64,000 bases of DNA from Hanleya hanleyi. Taxonomy: Eukaryota; Mollusca; Polyplacophora; Lepidopleurida; Hanleyidae. The position numbers were made by a program, and so were the translations under genes. The notes beneath the pieces were generated by a model. It was not told the origin of the DNA. It made no database searches and worked only from the letters and a program-made list of their open reading frames with translations. Location: NCBI GenBank assembly GCA_036873755.1, contig JAVTVY010017467.1, positions 1 through 64,000 on the forward strand, in the 5' to 3' direction. This document shows positions 11,111 through 24,591 of this stretch, in pieces (the stretch's first letter is position 1; the number at the start of each line of letters is the position of its first letter).

Positions 11111-14100
11111 TTACTGATATACGTTATCTACCGTTGTCTGCAATACAAGACAACCTTGCCCTAATTTCTCAGTCCACAGCCAAACGCCCTCTAACTGACG
11201 TGGATTATAGGCGTCATTTCAAACAGCCTGCACGCAGTCGTTCATAAAAGATTATCCTCTTTCGTACACTTGACACTCAAAGCACAATAACTCATAACAG
11301 TTCACATCCTCAGTAAACTAAGATGGTATAATCACAAATATACAATCCTAAACCGAGGTTACGTTTATCTCGTGTGAGCTAAAGGAGTTTCGGAATAAAT
11401 CGTTTGTCCAATCGGGTGGCTAATGTCGTCACTCGGTCTAGAATTGGGGCACCTTCAGGGAAGTAGCATGTATATATCCCGCCGCCACTCAATGTCAAAA
11501 CAATACGTCGAAGAATACATGACAAATCACACGAGTTTTAAATAGTATGGTTATAAGATTGATCTGAGCGTCGCGTGAATAATTCAACAAGCTGACTGTG
11601 AAGTTCACATGAGTTACAGAATATCGCATAATGTCCTTCAGCACGATATGTCGGATTGGTACGAAACACCGCCCATCAAAAATCGAAGTGCAAACTAGAG
11701 TTCAAGAATGTTACAATAATTGTTTATATTTTTAATGCGCGTTACACAATTTGTTTACTTTCTTAACGCCAAGCTGAATTTGAGCGCCACTGACTTTGGT
11801 CGTACGGTATCAGCCTGTATTGTACTGATAATCTCAAAGGAATATTAGGCCACTGTTAATTAATTGTTTGTTTCTCGTAACCTTGCTTGTAAAAATACAC
11901 ATGCTGAGTGCGATAATTATTAATTATTAACTTGCAAACCAATTGTATACAAATATGAAGAAAATGAGTGAGTTTTACTCATAAAAATGTAAAGCCTTCT
12001 TGGATTTTAATTGTTTGCCCTCAAAATATGAGGGTTGGTTACGGGAAACAAACCATTAATTATCAGCGGCCTTAGGATTCAAATTATATTGTCGTAAAGA
12101 CGCGTTGTCGTGGCCATGATAATGTAATGTCGTGTACTGTCTTACCAACATTAGAGACTTTAAATAATACTTCTTTAGAGTATCTAATAAAATCAGTTAT
12201 ATCACAGTAGAAAATGTTCCTCCAGCATCCCATATTTGTGGGCAGACGTAGCACCTGATTCAACAGTTGTTGATGATTAATTGTACAATGATATAACCAT
12301 GATAACCACACGTGGAAGAATATTATATTGGTCGTTTATTAAATAACAAAACATGACATAAGTGCCTACAATTAAACGTGAAGCATGATAGGTTGATTGT
12401 TTCCCGTCATATTGACCTAACCATTATTGATATTACATAAAGTTCCGTATTTGCCGCTGGCTGATGGACACACCTGGTTAAATACAGTTCACCTGTAATT
12501 ATCGAATATAAGCATAACACATCTGACAATGTATCCTGGAAATATAGCCTTGTTATTATTTAACTTCGACCGACTGTTGCACAATCGGCAGGTCACGACT
12601 CCCCGTATCTCGCCATATAGCCCTTTCACGCTTCGGTGATCACCACGCACCCATCAAAAGCCTGGGTGACGTTGGATGCCGCAACTTGCTCTACCTTAAC
12701 AGAAATTAGGCTAATATGGTTTATAAAGTATCATGTGTGACAGCAAAATATGCGTGCAGTATAATACCAACTTCTGATGACATATATTTGGAAATATATA
12801 CGAGGACGGTCAATCGTGTCCCTCTCCAAATACAAGCATAGGAAGGACTGTGGCGACCACAACCCAGAGCTAGAAGGCTGAGAGCCTGCGGTGATCACTG
12901 GAGCGTGACAGCAGTTCAATGAACAGTGACAGTCAAGACGTGAGATTACGTTGCTAGTCCAGAAAAAGAGCCATTTTGACAAAAGGATACTTATCAGTGT
13001 CAGTATTTGACTACAGGAACGGCACGATGTTTAGCAGCTAACATTGAAAACTGTCACCATCTCCGCTCTTACAGAGATTATCTTGTGTTATGGTTCAAGT
13101 TTCTCTCTACATCAACATTCATTTGGGTGCCAAAAGTGTTATAATATAATGTTTTTTCGGTTATTGACATACATTTTTCTGACTTCAGTTGTTCATACCA
13201 TAAAAATAGAAAATTACTACGAAAAATATAATGATAGAAGTGAAATTCCTGTCATATTTACAAGAGGTGAAGGTATCAACAACCCTTCTTTAGCCATATA
13301 TATACATTTTTTAAATTTGTTGTCTTCCGGGCTTCGCTCACTGCCTTCGTCTTCAAGGTAACGATTGACTTGGCCTAATGATGATATCTGGTTTCATAAA
13401 TTCACCGGTTCATATAGTTGCAGAGCAGAACAGTCCTGCGATTCAGACTTGTTCAAACAGACGGAGGCTTGTTCATCAATGTCAAACTCTGTGTCTTGGC
13501 TTATACTTCATACCAAAACATGGATAGAATGTGTTCACAATGCGCCTCTTTCTGTCACAAAGTTAGACGTGGGGATATTTGAGGACAACGTCTGACTACT
13601 GATTGTCGCGTCTGATATCAAGACTAGTAAAAATGTTATTTCTTCAAGCATGTAGATATTTGCTTGATTACATAACTACAGACCCACCAGATCGCGGTAC
13701 TCGAGGACTAACAAGCCTCGGGCTCTCCTCAGACCATCTTGCCATACTTGTCCGGGCACCTGTTGATGGACATATAATGCATCAATGGTTATGTTGAATG
13801 ACATTTACGAAGACGTATCAGGACTTCTCGTTCCCTCTTGAAATGTTCGATAATAGGCTATGCTCTTAGATAATATCGCACCCATCTAAAACGACGAGCG
13901 ACAGCTATTACGTGAGAACCAGATAGCCATGCCGATAAAGACGGGACATCGTCTTCACGTATGGGGAGTTAAACTGACCATATTTCTGGCCCCTGACAAA
14001 GAGATTTGAGCGTAATGTTTCCTCGCCAGATTTAAACACCTCATATTAGAATACATGATGTGATCTGACTTTTCGCCGCACTCGTAAAGATCACTGGCCT

Positions 14101-17100
14101 GTTGCGGATGTTGTTATGTAAGATGGCGGCCGTGTGAATAAGACCCGGATAAGTGAAGTCGACCCCCTGACCGTCAGCTGACCTGTGCCTCGATCTGGGC
14201 TGGGATTCCCCTCAGACAGTCGTCAGTTATGACGCAACTCTTATGGAGTAACATACCATCGTTGGATGTAATGTTCGCCCCTCATGGGAGTATTACTTCA
14301 ACCAGTGCTATAAGCTGTTGTAATATCGAACAATCGAACGAGAAAACTGCCCCTAGCCTATCGCTGAATTGTTTGCTGCTATCTCAAACAAAAAAGGTTC
14401 ATGTTTTAATTTATCCAAGCTCACAGTTTCGACGAACTCTCCCACGGTCTCGGACAGGAAAGAACGAGATTGTGTGTGCCTTGAATTAGACCAATGATAC
14501 GCAAGACTGCTTCTGTTGTCAGTCGAATACAAATTGCATCAGGAGAGTACAATTGTTAGACTTTGATTATGTTTTATATCACTGTGTTCGGTTTGAGTAA
14601 AATTGATGATAGAAATGGGCCAAGGTCGTCCCCGAGAAAGACTTCTACGCAACGACATTCAAACTGTTGAAAATGTGAAACTTTTGCGTAACAGGTATTA
14701 TATAAGTTCTCACATGATCTGAACGACTGATTTTAAATAACCAGTCGCATCTTGCTTTTGGAGAGTAATTTAAATTCCTAAATCGTGTTGAGACGAAGGA
14801 AACATTATGATTTTGTGTATATTGAAATGACGAAAATTATCCACAATAATGCGATGATATAATTTTTTGTGCAATTTTGTCTTATTTGGATACTTCAATA
14901 CTAAATACGACATACATTTCCATATAAATTTATAACATTGAAAAAGATTATGTAACAATAAATATGAGTGAGTAGTATAGTAGACCTTCTTGCTATTGAA
15001 ATAAATAATTATCACCATTGCATCACGGAATAGTTCATCTCATCTTTCAGACGAACGCATTTGGAAGTTTGGGCTTCTGGCAGTATCTCATGTTTTCACT
15101 ATCTGGTCCTAAAAAAGAAAGAAAACACAGGTCATGGTTTTATTATAAGTTTCTCCTAAATTGTACCTTTTGAATTAATTTCTGGATATCCGATGCTTTC
15201 GAATCGAAATTGGCGACAAACCAAAAGTTCAATATCAGACAAACAACGTCTCTGATAATTGATTAGAACTAATTGCCATTATTCAAATAAATAATTAGCA
15301 CCATTTCATTATTTTCCTTCGCCATATGTTTCAAAGTGTGAAATAATCGACCCTGATTTGTAGAGTTTCGGTAATTGATTGAGGTATCCAATGGATAAGC
15401 AAACAACTACTGGTCAGCCACAACAGAAACTGTTTCGCCAATCGATCCCAAACCAAACATTCAGAGTCAAGATTTGAGCCATTAACTTTGAAACTGATTT
15501 ATTTACAGACACCTGTGTGTGTCGGTGTGCGATGGCATTCTTGTCTCTTGACAGTAGAATCATCATTCAGCAACAGCGCAACAGAAAGAAGGCCAGGTTT
15601 GGAGCGATCATCCGATTATAACGAGTTGAGCTTGGGACACAATGGAGACTCCACTGTTCCCGGTAGCCAAGCACTCGACGAATTATCCAAAGACTGGCAT
15701 TGTTCCATTCAAACTTTGTCAGATAATTGTTTTCCTTTTCCATTGTCCGTCTTTCTTGGACGTTCCGTAATTGTCTAACTCCTCCACCGGTTGCATAGGA
15801 CCTTCGCGGCGCAACTGCCAGGAAGTCCAGGTGTAGTATAGGGAGAGAACGATGGAGTTTCCATTCGCCCTTATTCTCCATTCTATTCCCAGCGTCTGGA
15901 CCTCTCGCTTGAATACAATCATAACAACAGAGTCCATTCAGATTTCATTCCTCCAAATCTTTTCTGTGATTTACAATAAGATGACGAAATAAAAGGGATA
16001 GAGCGCGTCAGAAATAATCGCAAGGGTCATCGGACGGTCGATGGCGAAGACAAGGGAACCGCCGGACGATAAAATCGACCAAGATAAAAATTTGGGGTCT
16101 CTGAATGAATACCGATTGATTCAATAATACACCTGCCTTACGGTGCCTTAATATCGGCGGGAGAATTATCGCTGAAAGACATGAAGAGTCGTGGTTTGAG
16201 TTAATCCACCACAATTAGCTGAGATTTTGATTCCATCGCGAAACTAAAGGATTAAAGTTCATACCGAATTGCCCAGAAATCAAAACAGTACCGTGGAACA
16301 ACATTGAAAAAATAATTGAACACACGCAATCATTTTTTTTTTTGCATACGAATGAACAGTTCCAATTTAACGTGAAAGAAAACAGGAAAAAAGAAATAAT
16401 TAAAATGTCACTTATATGCACGCAATCAATAAATTCGTTTAGTTTTAAAAGAAAGAAAACAATACCAACAGTCAATATATAACATGTGCGTGTTTTTGGT
16501 TTTATGTTATCATAATTGTTACATAAATAATGAACATTCTGCGAGGCATTTATGTCCATACAAACATTTATTATTGGACGTTCGCATCATGCAAACCACG
16601 CGTGATCATCACTATAGAAAACACAATAATACTCTGTTTGATAAGGTATATAGTTATAGATTTTGATAACAAAACCTCAATATCAAGTACGTATAAATAA
16701 GGCGAGGAGGGTCGGTTGTTTGAGAGGCTAGCTCCCCTTTTGTGTACGTATATATATTTTAGCACAAGGCGTGTGCCGGTCCGTGTTTTCTTTCGGGAGT
16801 TGACACGCGATATTGCAACAAGCTTAATGCACTCAACAAATAATTACCAAGAAATCTTTGTTATATGCACATTTATAGACCTATTCATAATTATCCAGGC
16901 ATGGCGCTTCGGCTGCAGTTTTGTGCGGCAAAATTGTTTTTGATGAAAACCGTCCGGGGTATTAAGAGTGGAATAAAAACATCGCTGTGAATAGCGAGTC
17001 TTTTTATGAGGCCTTTAATCGGCGACATGTTCTTTTGTAGCAGGTGTAGGTAATTGTACAGGGCCATGAGCAAATTCAAAATTCCATTTAATTCATCTTT

Positions 17101-18166
17101 TTGAAGCTTCTCGCTCCAGTCTCGCCGCGGCTTTGTAGCCCATATTTATGCATTGTTATATCTGTTTGTATCAAACTATCATAATCAAACCCCTTTAAAC
17201 TCGGCCAGATCAATTCCGATGAGTAATTATACATACATATATACACCGAGCTAATATGTCCCCAGGCTCCTAATTCAAAACCTTAGCAGCGTCGTCTCGG
17301 CACATCCAGGTGTGGACAACAACTGAGAAAGTCTATGATCCCATCAACGTTAACATATTTCGATTTGTGTTATTTGACACTTCCGTTTATTCCGCTTCAA
17401 TTTAACGCCACATTATTATTTACAAAGTTTCGAACTCTTAATAAATTAAGATCTTCATCATATTGTCAAACCTCAGAGAAGATCGAGTTAATAAAAATCT
17501 TACAAGGAACAAATTTTGAGAGAGGCGAATAAATTAGGTATCAGCGGGAATCCTTGTATGCAGCCAAATATCTGATAATATCCATTTTTCAGATGAACGA
17601 TGTACATGTTCTTGTGTCGTATATGCATACCGATAATGGGTATACGGAAGCCCACGGATTTAACAAACATATATCAACTATACATCAACTTCCTTAATCC
17701 AAAATTACCACTTTTATACAGACCGATTCTCCAGTTATCTTTATTTTTATATTTCGATTGGGCTGTGAGTTGATGAAATTATGTACAAGTGTAAATCATT
17801 CCAAAAACAGCGCTGTGTGATTGACAAATTGGAGAAAATACGGGTTTATCACCTATAAAAGATGCTGATGATGAGTAATACAGTAATATTGTGAACTTAT
17901 TGAAATGGTCTGAGATAGCATAAACGCCTCAGAAGCCTAATTAGGCATTTATGCAAACATCTGAGCTGGCTATTAAATCACAAACTTTAATTTTGTTGTA
18001 GTTAATTATTCAAATTCCATTAATAATATACATTGCACAGGTTCGTGGATAGATTCTTCGCCTAATACTGTGAACTCGAGAAACATGAATGATCTTCAAA
18101 TGATATTGATATACAAATCCCGGACTTTCACAAAATTCAAGTTAAATCTTTAACAACAAATTTGCA
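11111..18166. other. No gene recognised; mostly single-copy-looking DNA
   Basis: The longest open frames are about 105-114 codons and overlap on both strands without a recognisable domain or codon pattern. I see no PLE, SINE or satellite sequence. The part at ~15.9-17.3 kb has higher sequence complexity with homeodomain- and GATA-like words (TAATTA, TTAATCC, GATAAAA) and could hold regulatory DNA, but that is speculation. Confidence 0.5.
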
Positions 18167-18485
18167 CCGATAGCACCGACAGGATAATTCGAGACGGAAC
18201 TCACAGCGGTTCGGTCATCCACTCTCTTCCCTATCTCTTTAGCATAGAGCGTTTTTTATCTATTGATAACTGGTGTAAATATGTTAAATATGCATGGATA
18301 CATTTATCTTACTATTGCAAAAAAACCCCATTATGCTTACATTTATGATAATTTTGACAAATTCAGGTCGAGAATAATTCAGTTATCATTTATTAAAAAT
18401 ATTTCATCGGCTGAACAGATAGGAAAGAGAGTGGAAGAAAGAACCACTGTGAGTCACGTCTCAATGCACCTGCCGGTGCTATCGG
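18167..18485. mobile_element. Element with ~75-bp terminal inverted repeats
   Basis: The left end reads CCGATAGCACCGACAGG, then ACTCACAGCGGTTC and CCACTCTCTTCCCTATCT. The right end is its reverse complement with scattered mismatches. Total length is 319 bp. The interior is AT-rich with no enzyme. No clear target duplication is visible. The 75-codon open frame here is a by-product. Confidence 0.7.
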
Positions 18486-20040
18486 ATTAAGGATTAACTT
18501 GAATTTTGCTTAAGTCCAGGATTGGAGGAATATTTGATTTTTTAGTACTCGATAAGATCCCCGCACGAATGCAATGAATGAATACTGGACAATGTGATGT
18601 TCTAACGGTTGGTCAATGGAAACCTACATATATGTAATGACCGACCGCCAAGAGGCGTATGTAATGGACAGTGTGTAAGAATATATCACATAGTCAAGTG
18701 TAGCCAGCGAAGTGGCAGAGGCTAATTCCAGACAGAATTACATAACCGAATCACCCATGCGTCCACCGAGCGAATGGCAGCGTGACTTTAGGCGAGCTGA
18801 CCTCATTTGTTGACCAATCATTACATCATTATACAAATAGCGAGCGTGATAGATTACTGGGTTAAGTTCGCGGGAGAAAGCTGATCCCAGTAATGACAGA
18901 GTGGACTATGACTAAAGTCCTCATGTTGCAGTAACGGCCTTTACACCAGAAACCACGATAGCTACAAACCACACAGGGACTGTATCTTGAAAGAGGGATA
19001 ATATATTCTAATATATACCTGAAGTACAAAAATCCACCGAACTAAATTTTATTTGAACAGAATGCGCTTGCAATAAGTTGGTGTAATAATGCAAAAGCCG
19101 TACATCAATAACTATTTCTGCAATATTTCGGCAAAATTAATTACTTCATTGAGTTATCCTTTTTATTTAATTTATTCTGGAGCATGATTCCAGTGATTGA
19201 ATTATTAGAGGGTTTACCGTGAAAATAGCATTATTTTTCAAAATCAAACTACATAACTCCCCGTCTCCCAAAATCCGAACTGTAATGATGGTGTGTTGGT
19301 GTCCATCTGCTCTACAAGACATCTGGAAATGAGGTAATTACTAATCGAAACCCTTTTGATAATGCGAGAGCGGATCTTGTATGACGCAAGTTTAGAGACA
19401 GCTACAGAGCTTGATGTATGTGATTGATGCAGATTTGAAGGGAACCCAATGATCGAGACCATTGTACGGACAAATGTGGAATGAACGTTAAACATACGGC
19501 CCTGAGGGAAACGGTCATTCATTCTTACGGGACAAGGGGTTAACTCGACCCTTCGGCAACGTCATGTCTTTAAGGGTCGTCTTTAAGACGTCCAACCATC
19601 CATCTGTAAGGCGTCCATATTAAAGATTAGTCTTCCATGAAGCAAGGTCTGGCAATAAAGTTACAGATATTAACCTGGTAGGATACATAAGTTAATAAAG
19701 TAGACCTGATAACATAGTGCCCCTCTATTAACACGCGATGATCAAACATGCTCAAACAATTAGAAATATGACTCGTCATTGACCCCTAATGCCTCCCAAA
19801 TAATTTTTGATTTTGTACTGTTGGGAGTTTGCGGTTATCGAATCGGAAGCGATATCATGAACGACGGCTGCGTAGAGGATGCCGGATATGACGTCATCAT
19901 GTATCACAGGCATATTCATCAGACTGGAATATCTTAAGGCAGAAACCGACACCTCCAGCACTGCTCACTGTTTACCAATCAAGTCCGTTTTTATCTCGCC
20001 TTACGAAGTAAAGGGGAGATATTGTGAGAGGGGGAAAGAG
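18486..20040. other. No gene recognised
   Basis: The sequence looks unique. There is a small hairpin-like stretch near 19568-19600 (GTCTTTAAGGGTCGTC then TTTAAGACG). The 92-codon open frame on the - strand at 19244-19522 has no recognised motif. Confidence 0.5.
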
Positions 20041-20043
20041 GAT

Positions 20044-20049
<6 letters not shown>

Positions 20050-20082
<33 letters not shown>
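20050..20082. repeat. (GGTGTC)n short tandem repeat
   Basis: About five perfect GGTGTC units follow GTCGTC. A-rich low-complexity sequence follows at 20120-20172. Confidence 0.85.
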
Positions 20083-20224
20083 CCCTGCCTGGAAATGAAT
20101 GGGTTTTTGGTTTAGCAAGTTAAAAAAAAATCTAGAATAATTAGAAAAAATATAAAAAAAATATAAAAAAATATGGGGGGTGGGTATGCCACCTGGGGGT
20201 ACTACCCCTGGGGTACTCTAATGT

Positions 20225-21307
20225 TAAAATCCCTATGAATGAGTTTTGCGTTTAGCTGAAGTGCACATGTACATCTGTACTTGGAAAGTTTCTTGCAGTT
20301 GTCAGCTGTCATTGGATGATTATGAAACTTGGTATACATGTTTCTTATGATAAGAGGGTGTACCTGTGCTATTTTTGAGAAGAAATATTAATTTTTCTCA
20401 AAATTATGGCAAATGAAGAGTTTTCTGTTTAGGTAAATTGTACATGTAGGCCTCTACATGTATACATATACATCTACATGGTAACTTTGCTCCAGTTGTC
20501 AGCTGTCATTGGATGATTATGAAACTTGGTACACATGTCTCTTATGATTAAAGGATGTACCTGTGCTATTTTTGACAAGAAATATTAATTTTTCTCCAAA
20601 TTATGGTAAATGAAGAGTTTTCTGTTTAGGTAAATTGTACATATACATGTCCATGGTAAGTTTGCTCCAGTTGTCAGCTGTCATTGGATGATTATGAAAC
20701 TTGGTACACATGTTTCTTATGATAAGAGGATGTACCTGTGCTATTTTTGAGAAGAAATATTAATTTTCTCAAAATTATGGCAAATGAAGAGTTTTCTGTT
20801 TAGGTAAATTGTACATACAGGCCTCTACATGTATACATATACATCTACATGGTAACTTTGCTCCAGTTGTCAGCTGTCATTGGATCATTATGAAACTTGG
20901 CACACATGTTTCTTGTGATTAGAGGATGTACCTGTGCTATTTTTGACAAGAAATATAAATTTTTCTCCAAATTATGGCAAATGAAGAGTTTTCTGTTTAG
21001 GTAAATTGTACATGTAGGCCTCTACATGTATACATATGCATGTACATGATAAGTTTGCTGCAGTTGTCAGCTCTCATTGGATGATTACGAAACTTGGTAC
21101 AAATGTTTCTTATGATTGGAGGATTTATTTGTGCTATTTTTGAGATGAAATATTAATTTTTCTCCAAATTATGGCAACTGATTGAGTTTTGCGTTTAGCC
21201 AAAGTGCACATGTACATCTGTACACCACAGTTTGCTGCAGTTGTCAGCTGTCATTGAATGATTATGAAACTTGGTACACATGTTTCTTATGATTAAAAGA
21301 TGTACCT
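20225..21307. repeat. Six-unit ~176-200-bp tandem array
   Basis: Each unit carries TTGTCAGCTGTCATTGGATG then ATTATGAAACTTGG, starting near 20297, 20497, 20675, 20867, 21064 and 21240. Units 1 and 6 share GCGTTTAGCYRAAGTGCACA, whereas units 2-5 share TCTGTTTAGGTAAATTGTAC. The inner units have therefore been homogenised while the edge units drifted. Unit 6 is cut after GATGTACCTGTG, where the 18-bp minisatellite begins. Confidence 0.9.
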
Positions 21308-23745
21308 GTGATACCATCCATACCATCACTACCATCCTTACCATCACTACCATCCATACCATCCATACCATCACTACCATCCATACCATCACTACCATCC
21401 ATATACCATCACTACCATCCATACCATAACTACCATTCCTACCATCACTACCATCCATACCATCACTACCATCCATGCCATCACTACCATCCATACCATC
21501 CATACCATCACTACCATCCATACCATCATTACCATCCATACCATCACTACCATCCATACCATCACTACCATCCATACCATAACTACCATTCCTGCCATCA
21601 CTACCATCCATACCATCACTACCATCCATACCATCACTACCATCCATACCATCGCTACCATTCCTACCATCACTACCATCCATACCATCACTACCATCCA
21701 TGCCATCACTACCATCCATACCATCATTACCATTCCTACCATCCATACCATCACTACCATCCATACCATCACTACCATCCATACCATAACTACCATTCCT
21801 ACCATCACTACCATCCATACCATCACTACCATCCATACCATCACTACTATCTATGCCATCCTACCATCCATACCATCACTACCATCCATACCATCACTAC
21901 CATCCATACCATCACTACCATCCATACCATCACTACCATCCATACCATAACTACCATTCCTACCATCACTACCATCCATACCATCACTACCATCCATACC
22001 ATCACATCCATACCATCACTACCATCCATACCATCCACTACCATCCATACCATCACTACCATTCCTACCATCACTACCATCCATACCATCACTACCATCC
22101 ATACCATCACTACCATCCATACCATCACTACCATCACTACCATTCCTACCATTCCTACCATCACTACCATCCATACCATCACTACCATCCATACCATCAC
22201 TACCATCCATAGCATCGCTACCATTCCTACCATCACTACCATCCATACCATCACTACCATCCATACCATCATTACCATCTATGCCATCCTACCATCCATA
22301 CCATCACTACCATCCATACCATCACTACCATCCATACCATCACTACCATTCCTACCATCACTACCATCCCTACCATCACTACCATCCATACCATCACTAC
22401 CATCCATACCATCACTACCATCCATACCATTCCTACCTTCACTACCATCCATACCATCACTACCATCCATACCATCACTACCATTCCTATCATCCATACC
22501 ATTCCTACCATCACTACCATCCATACCATCACTACCATCACTACCATCCACACCATCACTACCATCACTACCATCCATGCCATCACTACCATCCATACCA
22601 TAACTACCATTCCTACCATCACTACCATCCATACCATCACTACCATCCATACCATCACTACCATCTATGCCATCACTACCATCCATACCATCACTACCAT
22701 CCATACCATCACTACCATCCATACCATCACATCCATACCATCACTACCATCCATACCATCACTACCATTTCTACCATCACTACTATCCATACCATCACTA
22801 CCATCCATACCATCACTACCATTCCTACCATCACTACCATCCATTCCATCACTACCATCCATACCATCACTACCATTCCTACCATCACTACCATCCATTC
22901 CATCACTACCATCCATACCATCACTACCATCCATACCATCACTACCATCCATACCATCACTACCATCTATACCATCACTACCATCCATACCATCACTACC
23001 ATCCATACCATCACTACCATCCATGCCATCACTACCATCCATACCATAACTACCATTCCTACCATCACTACCATCCATACTATCACTACCATCCATACCA
23101 TCACTACCATTCCTACCATCACTACCATCCATGCCATCACTACCATCCATACCATCACTACCATCTATACCATCACTACCATCCATACCATCACTACCAT
23201 TTCTACCATCACTACTATCCATACCATCACTACCATCCATACCATCACTACCATCCATACCATCACTACCATTTCTACCATCACTACTATCCATACCATC
23301 ACTACCATCCATACCATAACTACCATTCCTACCATCACTACCATCCATATCCATCACTACCATCCATACCATCACTACCATCCATACCATCACTACTATC
23401 CATGCCATCACTACCATCCATACCATCACTACCATCCATACCATCACTACCATCCATACCATCACTACCATCCATACCATCACTACCATCCATACCATCA
23501 CTACCATCCATTCCTACCATCACTACCATCCATACCATCACTACCATCCATACCATCACTACCATTTCTACCATCACTACCATCCATACCATCACTACCA
23601 TCCATACCATCACTACCATCACTACCATCCATACCATCACTACCATTCCTACCATCACTACCATCCATACCATCACTACCATCCATACCATCACTACCAT
23701 CAATACCATCACTACCATCTATACCATCACTACCATCCATACCAT
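21308..23745. repeat. 2.4-kb 18-bp minisatellite, almost G-free on the + strand
   Basis: The basic unit is ACCATCCATACCATCACT, two related 9-mers. Variants ACCATTCCT and ACCATAACT recur together, hinting at a higher-order pattern. The + strand is nearly devoid of G, so strand asymmetry is extreme. The unit length is a multiple of three and has few stops, so long open frames (up to 488 codons of PYHHYH-, TITTIH- or MVVMVW-type) appear in several frames on both strands. They are artefacts of the repeat and not evidence of protein. Confidence 0.95.
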
Positions 23746-23756
23746 GATGGTGATGG

Positions 23757-23940
23757 TAGTAATCCCACTTGGGACTGGACTATCCAGCAGTAATCCCACA
23801 GAGGACTATCCATCAGTAATAACATGGGACTGGTCCACCCAGCAGTAATCTCACACTGGAATGCCGTACCAGTAATCCGACTGCACTAACCTATCCATCC
23901 TACATGGGATTAACTTTTGCCAGTAATCCCACATGGGACT
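23757..23940. repeat. Degenerate minisatellite with CCCACATGGGA core
   Basis: CAGTAATCCCACTTGGGACT recurs in variants at about 23757, 23790, 23812, 23843, 23871 and 23915, at uneven 20-45 bp spacing. Each full unit has a small palindrome CCCAC-N-TGGGA. Confidence 0.7.
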
Positions 23941-24030
23941 GATGTTATTGTCTGTACCAGATAATCTATTCCAGACATTATTGTCTGTACACATCACCTA
24001 TTCCAGACCTTATTGTTTGCTCTACATGTA
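23941..24030. repeat. ~33-bp three-unit tandem repeat
   Basis: TTATTGTCTGTAC then CTATTCCAGAC repeats near 23946, 23979 and 24010, with the last unit diverged. It abuts the previous minisatellite. Confidence 0.65.
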
Positions 24031-24146
24031 TGCTTTCAATACTGCTGCACCTTTGGCGGATGACCCCGCAAGGCGAGATGTTGGGGTTCTCAGAACGCTT
24101 GTTATTATTTGGTGGGAGTCATCCTGAAGACTATTGAAGACCAGTT

Positions 24147-24591
24147 TTAAGGATGTTCGCTGGTGGTTTTTGGCTTTGGCAGCCATTTTGCCTGTTTTTC
24201 TATTGGGGTATCTCCCTTCCCTAGGTTAAGAGATGGGGATTTCCTTTAAAAGCCTTCTAGCCGAGAATTTTGCACAGCAACATCCATCCAATTTGCTAAA
24301 TTTTGATAGACATCGTGATTATCTGCAAACAGTTAGAATATAAGAAAAAGTTAAATACTATTTATATGAATTTTTCATGAATATGCTTCAAAACTAGGGC
24401 TATTCCCTATGCTTTCTAGGTTATCAAATTGAGCATAGGGCAGTCCACTTAATGTTGCCTACAGCTAAAAAATGCACACCAACCTATATATTTTTTCTTT
24501 GTTTTTCCTCATATTACACAATTATGAATGCAACAACACACATTGTTCAAAAAGTTAATTACTTTGATTTACCACCAGCGGACATCCTTAA
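24147..24591. mobile_element. MITE flanked by TTAA, 445 bp
   Basis: Both ends carry TTAA followed inward by the inverted repeat GGATGTYCGCTGGTGGT (24151-24167 and the complement at 24571-24587). TTAA duplications are characteristic of piggyBac-type and some other transposases. No transposase is encoded. The 69-codon open frame overlapping the right end is not a gene. The superfamily is inferred from TTAA alone. Confidence 0.75.

Noticed and set aside
21308..23848. Open frames of 119-488 codons on both strands (PYHHYH, TITTIH, MVVMVW, MDGSDG types)
   Set aside because: They arise because an 18-bp repeat with few stops stays open in several frames. Several frames on both strands are open at once, and there is no start context or flanking gene structure.
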